DNA from: Candidatus Heimdallarchaeota archaeon
GTDB taxonomy: Archaea; Asgardarchaeota; Heimdallarchaeia; Heimdallarchaeales; Kariarchaeaceae
Reading direction: 5' to 3'
Assembly: GCA_026702845.1 (NCBI GenBank)
Contig: JADCLS010000004.1
Coordinates: 124,001-188,000, forward strand
DNA: 64,000 nucleotides
Shown here: piece after piece, positions 56,493 to 64,000 of the stretch
Layout: the number at the start of each line of letters is the position of its first letter
Position numbering within the stretch: the stretch's first letter is position 1
The notes under the pieces: model-generated
What the model was told of the DNA's origin: nothing
What the model saw: only the letters and a program-made list of their open reading frames with translations
Databases searched by the model: none
Program-made: the position numbers and the translations under genes

Positions 56493-57318
56493 GTGGAGAA
56501 TTGGGTATGAATTCGATCTCCACATCTGATAATACTATATCTGCCAATTCTCCCTGAAAGCCTATGTTTACAGTATAGTATGATTGAATTGGGATCGTCA
56601 TCACAAACTCATATTCTCCAGGCTCCTCAATCAGCAGAGTTTCCTTATAATCACCAACTGACAATCGTATGGTGGATCTTGATTTGAGATAGGCAACGGA
56701 GAAGGGAAATCGTAGCTGCATGCTGTAATCATCATATTGTTGATTGAATTCAGGTAAAATATCTGGTGGGAGAAAGATTGCTGTCTGTTCCACATCACCC
56801 AGGAGTAGGGATTTATTGAGATGAAATTCCTGCTCCATGGTACGTGTGGTTGCAGTTCGTGAGAAATAGGTACTAGGCATGGTAATGAGATCTATGATTG
56901 AATAGACAGAGAGAATACTTTTGTGATTGAATCCACGCAGTATCTCTATCCTGACAAATAATTCAGTATCTGGTACTAAATATATGGGAGCAATGATCTC
57001 CAACTCATCAGGTGTCTGCAAAGTGATCAATTCACTGCTAAATACTGGTACCATACTCAATGAGGACGAATAGAGATGTATTGCAATTTTATATTCAATT
57101 ATCGTGAAAAGAGTTGAACTCTCATTGGATGCAAAGCTCATACGTGCCCTGAGGTAATGTGGTGCATGGGGTAATTCTATGGTTTCCAGCACCCGGGTAT
57201 CATTGACAAATACCTGATTCTGAAATTCGTATGTCTCTATGGTTAAGGGGCTGATATCTGTTGCATGAATAGGAATAGGGATAAATACTAGCAGAATCAG
57301 TAATATGTATAATCGCAT
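56404..57318 (-). CDS. Secreted beta-rich protein with C-terminal membrane anchor
   Basis: 304 aa. Signal peptide LYILLILLVFIPIPIHA, an all-beta ectodomain (two or three sandwich-like units), and a C-terminal span (GYLIVSTCLLAPVTIIIRIHKR). This matches the anchoring style of the envelope proteins at 40-49 kb, but I see no sequence similarity to them. No catalytic motif. ATG 57318 has TATA (TCCTTAAATATTAA, 57338-57351) 27 bp upstream. Confidence 0.7.
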   Translation of the reverse strand: MRLYILLILLVFIPIPIHATDISPLTIETYEFQNQVFVNDTRVLETIELPHAPHYLRARMSFASNESSTLFTIIEYKIAIHLYSSSLSMVPVFSSELITLQTPDELEIIAPIYLVPDTELFVRIEILRGFNHKSILSVYSIIDLITMPSTYFSRTATTRTMEQEFHLNKSLLLGDVEQTAIFLPPDILPEFNQQYDDYSMQLRFPFSVAYLKSRSTIRLSVGDYKETLLIEEPGEYEFVMTIPIQSYYTVNIGFQGELADIVLSDVEIEFIPNSPLRMSKEMGYLIVSTCLLAPVTIIIRIHKR

Positions 57319-57337
57319 TGATTACATTATATGCAGA

Positions 57338-57351
57338 TTAATATTTAAGGA
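57338..57351. promoter_or_regulatory. Nearly symmetrical TATA box, possibly bidirectional
   Basis: TTAATATTTAAGGA lies 27 bp from ATG 57318 on the minus strand, and upstream of GTG 57362 on the plus strand. The core is AT-symmetric, but only the minus-strand distance is optimal. Confidence 0.45.
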
Positions 57352-57361
57352 AAAAATTAGT

Positions 57362-57598
57362 GTGATTTATAGAAACTCGCCAATTATTCTCTCGAATTCA
57401 AATTGTGTGCCTTTTTCAACAGAGAATTCAACATCTGCCTCATCCTTTAAGCAAAGATCAGGGAGGATTACATTCATACAGAATAATGAACCCTCATTAT
57501 ATTATTTTGCCATAGTCAGTGCTATAACTGTGATCCTGTATTTCAAAGAGAAACATGATACTGAGGAATTGAGGGAATATAAATTACAGAATTTTTAA
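57362..57598 (+). CDS. Small hypothetical single-span membrane protein
   Basis: 78 aa from GTG 57362. The C-terminal half is a clear membrane span with charged tail (LYYFAIVSAITVILYFKEKHD then TEELREYKLQNF). The N-terminal part is polar and without a signal peptide, so it may be a C-terminal remnant of a larger anchored protein. Its stop is one base from the stop of the convergent 57600 gene, which suggests that the frame's end is real. Confidence 0.35.
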   Translation: MIYRNSPIILSNSNCVPFSTENSTSASSFKQRSGRITFIQNNEPSLYYFAIVSAITVILYFKEKHDTEELREYKLQNF

Positions 57599-57599
57599 C

Positions 57600-57941
57600 T
57601 CAATTATATTTAAGAGGATTATACAACATTTGTAGACTGGATTTCCAGTAAATGGATAGATCATCAAATGCTAATGCATGGACAATATTTCCACGAATAT
57701 TAAATCTTCTCAATGGAATGAAATTGAGGTCTGTTGATATTGCAGCTACTACACCTGGTTGAGATGCCCACAGTACCTGTTCTGCAGATAACCTGATGGC
57801 CATACTATCAAAAAATAAGGTAGAGTTTATAATCTTGGCATGATATGATTGATCGTTATAGTAAACCGTGAGTTCTGGGGGTTTATCGAAAAAATCATCG
57901 TAAAAATCACTGAGTAGCTCATCTATATCAAATTGATCCAT
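57600..57941 (-). CDS. Small acidic hypothetical protein
   Basis: 113 aa, acidic N-terminus (DQFDIDELLSDFYDDFFD) followed by beta-strand-rich sequence. No family recognised. ATG 57941 with TATA (CTATTTAAG, about 57964-57972) 26 bp upstream, a typical leaderless start for this region. Confidence 0.6.
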   Translation of the reverse strand: MDQFDIDELLSDFYDDFFDKPPELTVYYNDQSYHAKIINSTLFFDSMAIRLSAEQVLWASQPGVVAAISTDLNFIPLRRFNIRGNIVHALAFDDLSIYWKSSLQMLYNPLKYN

Positions 57942-58007
57942 AGCTAGGAATTGGTGGATAAACTATTTAAGAATAGTGAGAAAGAGGTCACCGAATCTAA
58001 TCCTGTG

Positions 58008-58166
58008 ATGATTCCGTATGGTGACTCCAGATATCTTTTAATCAAGGTGGGAACCGAAACTATTCAACATTTCTGGAATTTTGTCTGTTTAAACAGATTC
58101 TTTGTCTGCAATCCAAGCTCACTAGAATTTTATGAGAGTATGAATAAAATCCTTATCAAGAATTGA
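58008..58166 (+). CDS. Very small hypothetical ORF
   Basis: 52 codons from ATG 58008 (MIPYGDSRYLLIKVG). Upstream codons in the same frame run into the promoter of the divergent gene, so a longer start is unlikely. Its C-terminal CNPSSLEF is encoded by the 16-bp motif AATCCAAGCTCACTAG, which recurs outside coding sequence at 58618. Weakly supported. Confidence 0.3.
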   Translation: MIPYGDSRYLLIKVGTETIQHFWNFVCLNRFFVCNPSSLEFYESMNKILIKN

Positions 58167-58182
58167 GAATAGATCTGTCCAA

Positions 58183-58494
58183 TTAAATTTCATTTGATCT
58201 TAATGAATATCTATATGATTTGTAGATCCTCAGAAATTGAATTAGTAAGTATATATTCAAGAAATGAATAAGAAAGACATATATGATTTTCTCAAATAAT
58301 AATTCAATCCAATTATCAACAAAAAATAATTCAAATATGTTTATGGTAGGATCAGAAGTTGAAATTCCATAGTAAAAACCAATGTTTGCTGATTCAGATT
58401 CAATTAGAGATAAAATAAAAAGAAAATGTATGACTGAAATAAATATAACTAAATTTCTTATCCGCAGATAGTCTTCAACCAAATTTCCTTCCAT
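58183..58494 (-). CDS. Small membrane protein with two spans
   Basis: 103 aa with hydrophobic segments at about residues 13-31 (NLVIFISVIHFLFILSLI) and 67-88 (FEKIIYVFLIHFLNIYLLIQF), a short extracellular loop between, and a basic C-terminus (RIYKSYRYSLR). No family recognised. Confidence 0.5.
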   Translation of the reverse strand: MEGNLVEDYLRIRNLVIFISVIHFLFILSLIESESANIGFYYGISTSDPTINIFELFFVDNWIELLFEKIIYVFLIHFLNIYLLIQFLRIYKSYRYSLRSNEI

Positions 58495-58575
58495 ACTATA
58501 AAATAGAAATATTGTAATATTAACCTAAGCATTAATATCTGTCTTTCTAAATAAGGAATTGAATTTCAAGAATAT

Positions 58576-58633
58576 AATCCAATCTCACTAGTTTTTTACT
58601 AATCTGAAGTCAAGAAAAATCCAAGCTCACTAG
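58576..58633. repeat. Two tandem copies of a 16-bp motif, third copy at 58110-58125
   Basis: AATCCAAGCTCACTAG occurs exactly at 58110-58125 and 58618-58633, and with one change at 58576-58591. The last two are 42 bp apart and both are followed by a T-rich stretch. Confidence 0.75.
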
Positions 58634-58640
58634 TTATTTT

Positions 58641-58654
58641 TTTATTTAAATATC
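58641..58654 (+). promoter_or_regulatory. TATA box of the 58677 gene
   Basis: TTTATTTAAATATC is centred about 28 bp upstream of ATG 58677 and predicts a leaderless mRNA. Confidence 0.5.
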
Positions 58655-58676
58655 AGAATTAAAATAATAGGAGTAC

Positions 58677-59027
58677 ATGCTCGCAGATTTACAACGAACA
58701 TACAAACCACAAAAAACAACTCAGTATTATGATCACCCAGATGATGGTACTATCTCCTTTCTCCGTAAAGAGTTGAGACTACTCAGGGAGGAGGCGATGA
58801 GATTGCAGATCCCTCTGACAATTACTGTTAATGGGAATTGCTGTAGAGATACCAATCCTTTCTGGTCAAGCACCCATCATCATTCCAGGATTGATGATCT
58901 CTATCAAATGCAGTGCAACGGCGGAGAGAATGCTTTTGAGCTGGAAATAGTCATCACTGAGGATGAACCCTCCATGATGGAATGCCAATCAACCATTGAT
59001 TATGATGCCATATATTTACAGTGTTAA
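58677..59027 (+). CDS. Small hypothetical Cys/His-containing protein
   Basis: 116 aa. A basic helical N-terminus (LRKELRLLREEAMRLQIPL) is followed by a strand and scattered Cys and His residues (GNCCRD, STHHHSRID, MQCNGG, MMECQ), which may be a metal site, though no standard finger spacing is present. Convergent with the 59045 gene (17 bp gap). No family recognised. Confidence 0.5.
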   Translation: MLADLQRTYKPQKTTQYYDHPDDGTISFLRKELRLLREEAMRLQIPLTITVNGNCCRDTNPFWSSTHHHSRIDDLYQMQCNGGENAFELEIVITEDEPSMMECQSTIDYDAIYLQC

Positions 59028-59044
59028 ATAATACCAATTTGAAC

Positions 59045-59503
59045 TTAGAAGAATTCTGTTAAGGGAAGCTGATCAGTGATGTTAGGTAATAGGCTGTACA
59101 ACTCTGACATTGTGTTGATGACCTGTTGATTAGTATATGTGATCGCGGTGTAAGAAAGAAACAGGGAATGCAGTATCTCTCTCCACTCTTTCTGACTATC
59201 CACCTGCAGTATTACTTGATACCCCTCCTGTTCAAGTAATTGTAATATAGAGAGATTCTGGCGAATATACTCCTCGATTGCTGATGAAAGGTAGACATTG
59301 TAGGATAGGTGAAGTTCCATATAATCACATAATGGGACTCCAGAGAGATTACATAGAGAGATGAATTCGGTGAGTGACATGAAATTACTCCTGGGTTCAA
59401 TATATCGTGAATGATTGAGTTTGTAATCATCCAGGGTCTTCTTGAAGGCATCTCTCTGAAGTTGCTGAGGTGCAAACAGTCGATATGACAGAATAATATC
59501 CAT
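59045..59503 (-). CDS. Hypothetical helical protein
   Basis: 152 aa, largely helical, no membrane segment or motif. TATA (TACTTAAATATC on the minus strand, 59522-59533) is 25 bp upstream of ATG 59503. No family recognised. Confidence 0.55.
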   Translation of the reverse strand: MDIILSYRLFAPQQLQRDAFKKTLDDYKLNHSRYIEPRSNFMSLTEFISLCNLSGVPLCDYMELHLSYNVYLSSAIEEYIRQNLSILQLLEQEGYQVILQVDSQKEWREILHSLFLSYTAITYTNQQVINTMSELYSLLPNITDQLPLTEFF

Positions 59504-59521
59504 GGTACTTTCTATACGGTT

Positions 59522-59533
59522 GATATTTAAGTA
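59522..59533 (-). promoter_or_regulatory. TATA box of the 59045-59503 gene
   Basis: Plus strand GATATTTAAGTA, centred 25 bp from the start codon; same box type as at 52083, 52814 and 57338. Confidence 0.5.
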
Positions 59534-59672
59534 AGCAAAATTCTGTCTATTTTTCTGAGCTTATATACTTAATTAAATATCATGTTTCAAGAATTCATCA
59601 CAGTTTTTATCTTCTCTATTTTATCTTCTCAAATCTATTGAATAATACATTGATTATATACGTAAATTACCT

Positions 59673-61745
59673 TCAAATAGATATATAATTAAGAAGATTA
59701 AATTTCACTAGATCAAAAAGGCACCAGAAAATAATATATGAAGACTTCAACCATACATACTGATCATGATAGAAAACTGCATTCTCATAATTTAAGTTTT
59801 GATTTGGATGATAAAAAGAATTTCTCAGATATAACATCAGAGCCCAATTGTTAGCTCGAATTTCCTCTTCCTCAATTTTCAATTGATTTGATGGATTTGC
59901 CGTGATTTTTGTCTTGATTTGGTTCTTTTTATGATTATCCAATTTTTCTAAAGCGTCAAATATGCTGCCATAAGAATTAGTATTATATAATATGCTTCTA
60001 TATTTTTGATGTGAATCTCGAAAATTAATTAGATCCTTATCTGACCCTCCATAATTCATGAGATCAGAATATTTTCCTCCCAAAGTTCCTCCATTGAGAT
60101 TATGTTTCATGCAAATATTTCCAAGTATTCTTTCAGTAAAATTTATTGTAATTTCTCCAAGACAAGTCAATCTAATCATGGGATTACTAAATGATTGAGG
60201 GTCAAGGATATTATTAGTTAAAGTAGAAATTGGTTCTGATGATAATCCCAAAGAAGTGATTTTTTCAAATAAATCCCTTGAATTTTGAGAATTGAATGAA
60301 TTATGTCTTGGAAATTTTGTAAAAAGGTTCTCAATTGCGATATTGAATTTGCTAAAAACATGGTCTGTAACACCAATTCGATTAATTTCTCCAGTGGAAA
60401 TAATTTGGTTATTTGATTGATCATATAAAATATATTCATAATTAACTTTTCTGCGAAAAATTTCATTTGAAAAAACTTTGTATCCTTTTATCGGAACATC
60501 AATAATAGGTCCTGACGAAAACATCACCTCATTCGTTGATATAGCAAAAATTTTTATTCCTAAAGGATTATGAAAATCATTATTTTCTATTGAAATATGA
60601 ACTTCTGCATTATTATTATCCACATTTGCTTTTTTTACAAAAGGTAGATTCTTATTAATATAAACTGAAATATTACATTTTTGTGTATCTATGCTATCAT
60701 TAATGATCGAATTCCGGTGTAACCAATTGGAGCTAATTTCAGTTTCGTCATGAATTATCTTACCATCAATGAACAGTGGACCAGAGAAGTCCCATTTTGT
60801 TGATAACTGATTATATATCCCAATACTTTTAATTAAAATTGAATAGGACTCATTTTTTACGTCAATAAACGTTTTATCCTTGGAGGATATAGTTTTGTCA
60901 AAAAGAAAATAATCAGTCGAATGAAATAATTGATCACAACATTCACATTTATCGATTTTTTTATAATTAAGAATGTGCTCTACTAGAAATTGCTTTCCGG
61001 ATATTTCGTGCTCACAAATTAATACTGATTTATTATCCGGATTAACTGATAATTTTTTCCCTTTTAGTTCGAATAATTCAAATGGGATAATCTCAACATA
61101 TCTGGGAGTATATAAAATATGATCCTGTGTTTCTATCTTAGATAATTGAGATGGAAATGAAATACATCTCATATTTAATTTTTCGATACTATATAACTTA
61201 TTGAATAAATCTCTCCATTCCACGAAGACTTCTATCATTTCTCCAAGAGTGAGTTTTAATTTATCTGTAAATATATGATTCTCAAAAAACAAAGTCATTG
61301 TTACATTTTCATTATCTGATAAAGAGCTAAAAAGAAGTTTGGAAAAATCGACATTATAATCAGATAGGTTTTGGTCAGAAATAAAATCAACATTTTCTAT
61401 ATAAAAATCTTGGAGTTCACTTTTGATCTTAGTATGTTTCTCGATTTGAGCGTTAACTGAAGAGACTGCTAAATCTTCTTCTACCTTTACCAATGTTTTT
61501 TCATCTAAATAATTCAAATATCCCCTAAAATAATGATCACAATCCATAGATCTAATAATTTCATTATTTTTTTGCTTAAGCCATTCTTGTAAATTGTTCG
61601 GAAGTTTGAAGAAGGCGTCTGAAATTTCCTTATCAACAACTCTGAGTTCAAACAATTTTGACATTTTAACTAATTTACTCATTCTTTGAATATCCATCAA
61701 TTCATAAAGTGTTTTTAGATATGTTAGAATCAGTTCAAAATCCAT
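59673..61745 (-). CDS. 690-aa protein with a C-terminal HEPN-like RxxxxH motif
   Basis: A large soluble protein, helical at the N-terminus, with beta-rich middle (about residues 200-480) including a Cys group KCECCDQLFHSTD near residue 270. The C-terminal 150 residues are helical and contain YLRNSFYHPNQNL, with Arg641 and His646 (59808-59825), the R-x4-H form typical of HEPN RNase domains (LRN...H), followed by a long helix. HEPN proteins are RNases of toxin-antitoxin, abortive-infection and CRISPR-associated systems. I see no antitoxin partner (no MNT gene) beside it. The nuclease role is inference from one motif. Confidence 0.5.
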   Translation of the reverse strand: MDFELILTYLKTLYELMDIQRMSKLVKMSKLFELRVVDKEISDAFFKLPNNLQEWLKQKNNEIIRSMDCDHYFRGYLNYLDEKTLVKVEEDLAVSSVNAQIEKHTKIKSELQDFYIENVDFISDQNLSDYNVDFSKLLFSSLSDNENVTMTLFFENHIFTDKLKLTLGEMIEVFVEWRDLFNKLYSIEKLNMRCISFPSQLSKIETQDHILYTPRYVEIIPFELFELKGKKLSVNPDNKSVLICEHEISGKQFLVEHILNYKKIDKCECCDQLFHSTDYFLFDKTISSKDKTFIDVKNESYSILIKSIGIYNQLSTKWDFSGPLFIDGKIIHDETEISSNWLHRNSIINDSIDTQKCNISVYINKNLPFVKKANVDNNNAEVHISIENNDFHNPLGIKIFAISTNEVMFSSGPIIDVPIKGYKVFSNEIFRRKVNYEYILYDQSNNQIISTGEINRIGVTDHVFSKFNIAIENLFTKFPRHNSFNSQNSRDLFEKITSLGLSSEPISTLTNNILDPQSFSNPMIRLTCLGEITINFTERILGNICMKHNLNGGTLGGKYSDLMNYGGSDKDLINFRDSHQKYRSILYNTNSYGSIFDALEKLDNHKKNQIKTKITANPSNQLKIEEEEIRANNWALMLYLRNSFYHPNQNLNYENAVFYHDQYVWLKSSYIIFWCLFDLVKFNLLNYISI

Positions 61746-61968
61746 TAAGTTATTAATTTTCAGACTCTAATAAGTATCTTCTTTTTTTTTCAGAATATTG
61801 TTAATATACTAACATTAATGAAAAATTGACTATCACCAGTTATTAAAAAAAAATTTCTCTTTTTGTTTTGGTCGATATATTCCTTTAGATTTTCCAATAT
61901 GGCACCAAATGTTGATCAATTCACCTTCTTGATGGTCTTCATAACTTTTTAATTTTAACCTCTCTGAG
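61746..61968. other. Gene-free stretch between divergent genes
   Basis: AT-rich intergenic DNA with a pyrimidine-rich run near 61781-61793. A TATA candidate for the minus gene (GATACTTATTAG, about 61767-61778) is 26 bp from ATG 61745. Nothing else recognised. Confidence 0.4.
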
Positions 61969-61976
61969 CTTATATG
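61967..61976 (+). promoter_or_regulatory. TATA box of the second TFB-like gene
   Basis: AGCTTATATG is centred about 26 bp before ATG 61998. Confidence 0.5.
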
Positions 61977-61997
61977 TTAAACTGATTATCATGGTTA

Positions 61998-62726
61998 ATG
62001 TCAGAAAATGAAACTATTACATCGCATAAATTAGATGCCACTGCTATACGAGCTATGGCCTCATTCAAACAGGTGGCACAGAAACTAGAGGTATCAGATG
62101 AAATCAAAAATAAAACCATCAGTAAGTATTACGAGTTACTAGAATCAGGAGTGAGTGTATCGAATAATATCCTTCTCATAGCACTCTGCTTACTAATCAC
62201 CATTCGAGTAGAGAGATTGCCCCTCAAATTATCAGAAATAGTATCCAGCTTTAATCGTCAAGGTCATCGTGTAACTAACAAAAACTTGTTACATCTATCA
62301 AGAGAGCTGAATATCGATCTCAACCCAATCAGAATGATACCAGAAGTCTATTTGGAGAGAATTATCAACCAACTGACTAAGGATATGAAAATTATCAAGA
62401 AATTGAGAAAGAGGAAGACAACATCTGAAGCCTATGGAGATATACTACTTCAAGGATCAAGGCTGATACTTGGGCTTCTAGATAGGAAGCGAACGGGGGC
62501 AGTACAACCCTTTGCATTAGCTGCATCAGTTATCTATCTAACCGATAGGGTGATAGCAGATATACTATATGATGAACCAATATTGACCCAGAATTTAATA
62601 GAAGATCTAACTGCTGCCAAAGCAAGTTCAATCAAAGATCACATGTATCGATTTTTAAATGAATTCTACATGGAGAATAGAGGGTTTATTATGGATCAAA
62701 TTCGGAATCAAAAGAAATTTCGTTAA
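61998..62726 (+). CDS. TFB/TFIIB-like cyclin-fold protein without zinc ribbon
   Basis: 242 aa. Two cyclin-like repeats: residues 20-115 (ASFKQVAQKLEVSDEIKNKT... LLHLSRELNI) and 118-235, which begins PEVYLERIINQL like the PxxYIPRFxxxL of TFB and contains TGAVQPFALAASVIYLTDRV in place of the SPAGLAAAALYLAS helix, then a helix-turn-helix (NLIEDLTAAKASSIKDHMYRFL). There is no N-terminal zinc ribbon or B-finger. It overlaps the convergent HMG-CoA synthase by 4 bp. Possibly an accessory initiation factor or regulator; the two copies in this window are very different from one another. Confidence 0.7.
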   Translation: MSENETITSHKLDATAIRAMASFKQVAQKLEVSDEIKNKTISKYYELLESGVSVSNNILLIALCLLITIRVERLPLKLSEIVSSFNRQGHRVTNKNLLHLSRELNIDLNPIRMIPEVYLERIINQLTKDMKIIKKLRKRKTTSEAYGDILLQGSRLILGLLDRKRTGAVQPFALAASVIYLTDRVIADILYDEPILTQNLIEDLTAAKASSIKDHMYRFLNEFYMENRGFIMDQIRNQKKFR

Positions 62727-64000
62727 TGTTCGTTATCCGTTGATGAGAGAGAAAGTCGAACTGCTTTGATCAGATCATCACCCAGATTGCGCTTACGATA
62801 TTTTCGTATCTGGTACTCATCTATACTGTCAAGAAAATAACCATCAGGTAAGTCACAACAATCAGTAAATGCAAGATCCTCATGGGATACAAAACCTAGC
62901 TCTTTGTACAGTTTGTAATCATCAGCAGATATTATTCTCCTATTATCAAGTTTCTCTGCTGTTTTCCAAGTGGATGCTATGGTTGAGGTGTGACAGGTAG
63001 TTCTGGCCAGCATGAATAATGCCTGGTTTCCAGAACCATATCCACCCCAGAGTATCAGTTCGCCTTCCTTGAATTCCTTATTCTCAAGCAAAGACATCAT
63101 ACAAAGAGGACTGGAACCTGTGTATAGATTACCTGTCCTTGAGATGAATTCCAAAGATGGTTTCAATTTCTCATATTGTCTTTTGAAATTTGAAGTTTCC
63201 ATTACCTCCTTGAGCATCTGTTTCACCTGCTTCTCGATAGGAGAGATACTGTCGAATTCCTTGTCTTTGAAATGTTGATGAGCCATCTCGGTTAGATTTC
63301 TGATATAGAGCAGATTGCTACTTGGCTGATCGATGAGACAAAGATAGGCCAGATTGTATTTACAGATACCAGGATAGGGAGTATGCATGACAACTCCCGC
63401 AACGTCGTCCAGGGTAATGTCTATCTTCTCCTTCAATTTCTCATAAGCTTTTCCCACTCTCTCATAGTTGGCTAGGTTGGAGTATGCACCAAAGACCACA
63501 GGATAACTATTTCCAGTAAGTGTAGTTCCATCCCTGATGTATGGTTTGTAGAAATCATGAACTAGTGATGCCGATGCTCCACGAACATTGAGTATCTCCA
63601 GTACTGCATCGCCCTCACCGGTGGCAATTGCAATCGCACCCGCTCCACCAGTGAACTCTGCTGATGCAGCAGTATGCTCATCATCAGCATACTCAGCAAT
63701 ATCTGTGGCAATCACCAATCCATCATCTGCAACATTTCTCCAGATTGCATTCATTGCACCTATACAGGCATGTTTACTCTCATTGGATAATACATCATCA
63801 TGTGGCAGAAATTGAAGAGCATATTGTGAGATGGGTAGTGATCCATCATTGAGGCTCTCAGTACCCACCTCTATATATGAATATATCAATTCCTCCTTGA
63901 TAATCTCCTGCACTGCATTCATGAGCATGGTAGTAGGATCCTCAGTTGGTAGTGGTACAGTGTTGGCATTCAACCCCAGGGCTTTAAGCAAGCCCAGTGG
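62723..64000 (-). CDS. Hydroxymethylglutaryl-CoA synthase, N-terminus outside the window
   Basis: Condenses acetyl-CoA with acetoacetyl-CoA to HMG-CoA, the entry of the mevalonate pathway for archaeal lipids. The frame is open to the right edge; it begins PGLLKALGLN, which is near residue 30 of the family, so only about 30 residues are missing. Landmarks: the acid residue in YIEVGTES, the catalytic cysteine in ESKHACIGAMNAI, FTGGAGAIAIA, the His in VMHTPYPGICKYN, and the C-terminal GYGSGNQALFML. The 350-residue archaeal form usually lacks the insert present here (TEMAHQHFKDKEFDSISPIE...), so it is somewhat long (about 455 aa), closer to the eukaryotic/bacterial length. Confidence 0.93.
   Translation of the reverse strand, partial: PLGLLKALGLNANTVPLPTEDPTTMLMNAVQEIIKEELIYSYIEVGTESLNDGSLPISQYALQFLPHDDVLSNESKHACIGAMNAIWRNVADDGLVIATDIAEYADDEHTAASAEFTGGAGAIAIATGEGDAVLEILNVRGASASLVHDFYKPYIRDGTTLTGNSYPVVFGAYSNLANYERVGKAYEKLKEKIDITLDDVAGVVMHTPYPGICKYNLAYLCLIDQPSSNLLYIRNLTEMAHQHFKDKEFDSISPIEKQVKQMLKEVMETSNFKRQYEKLKPSLEFISRTGNLYTGSSPLCMMSLLENKEFKEGELILWGGYGSGNQALFMLARTTCHTSTIASTWKTAEKLDNRRIISADDYKLYKELGFVSHEDLAFTDCCDLPDGYFLDSIDEYQIRKYRKRNLGDDLIKAVRLSLSSTDNEH

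Overview
The window is AT-rich archaeal DNA, most likely from an Asgard archaeon and plausibly of the Heimdallarchaeia type; the lineage is an inference. Archaeal evidence includes TATA boxes (often TATTTAAG- or TTTATAT-like) centred about 24-28 bp upstream of start codons, which implies leaderless mRNAs, plus two TFB-like proteins and an HMG-CoA synthase of the mevalonate pathway. A tandem longin/roadblock-like protein, a V4R-domain protein and CxxC/HxxC zinc-finger proteins fit an Asgard genome.

Region 1 (1-10.6 kb) is ordinary metabolism and cell biology: the end of a V4R protein, class II fumarase, a DODA-type extradiol dioxygenase homologue, an alpha/beta hydrolase, a longin-like protein, a YbjN-like protein, an SDR oxidoreductase, a membrane-dipeptidase family protein, a TPR protein and a malic enzyme. 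The malic enzyme gene is framed by a 59-bp inverted repeat with one mismatch.

Region 2 (10.7-39.1 kb) is one uninterrupted gene for a 9451-residue protein. It has an N-terminal membrane segment cluster, about 16 LamG/concanavalin-like beta-sandwich modules, a calcium-binding-like loop, and a long helical, partly hydrophobic C-terminal third with no family I recognise.

Region 3 (39-50 kb) is even more AT-rich and encodes an envelope set. Four tightly packed genes encode two membrane-anchored subtilisin-like proteases, a two-ectodomain propeller-like membrane protein and an Ig-like anchored protein. A small anchored protein lies on the other strand between this set and the giant gene, and a shortened paralogue of it, with the same promoter and start spacing, lies at the far end. 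A plausible reading is a surface system in which the proteases mature or shed the giant protein; that is inference from position and topology.

Region 4 (50-62 kb) is a patchwork of small genes, repeats and candidate RNAs. It holds a divergent TFB-like gene, three tandem 119-bp units that each look like promoter, small RNA and oligo-T terminator, a histidine phosphatase, a GC-rich structured element upstream of an LRR gene, an HNH endonuclease gene between 100-bp direct repeats, several short orphan genes, and a 690-aa protein with a HEPN-like RNase motif.

Region 5 (62-64 kb) has a second TFB-like gene convergent with HMG-CoA synthase, which runs off the right edge. No tRNA, rRNA, CRISPR array or transposase was recognised.
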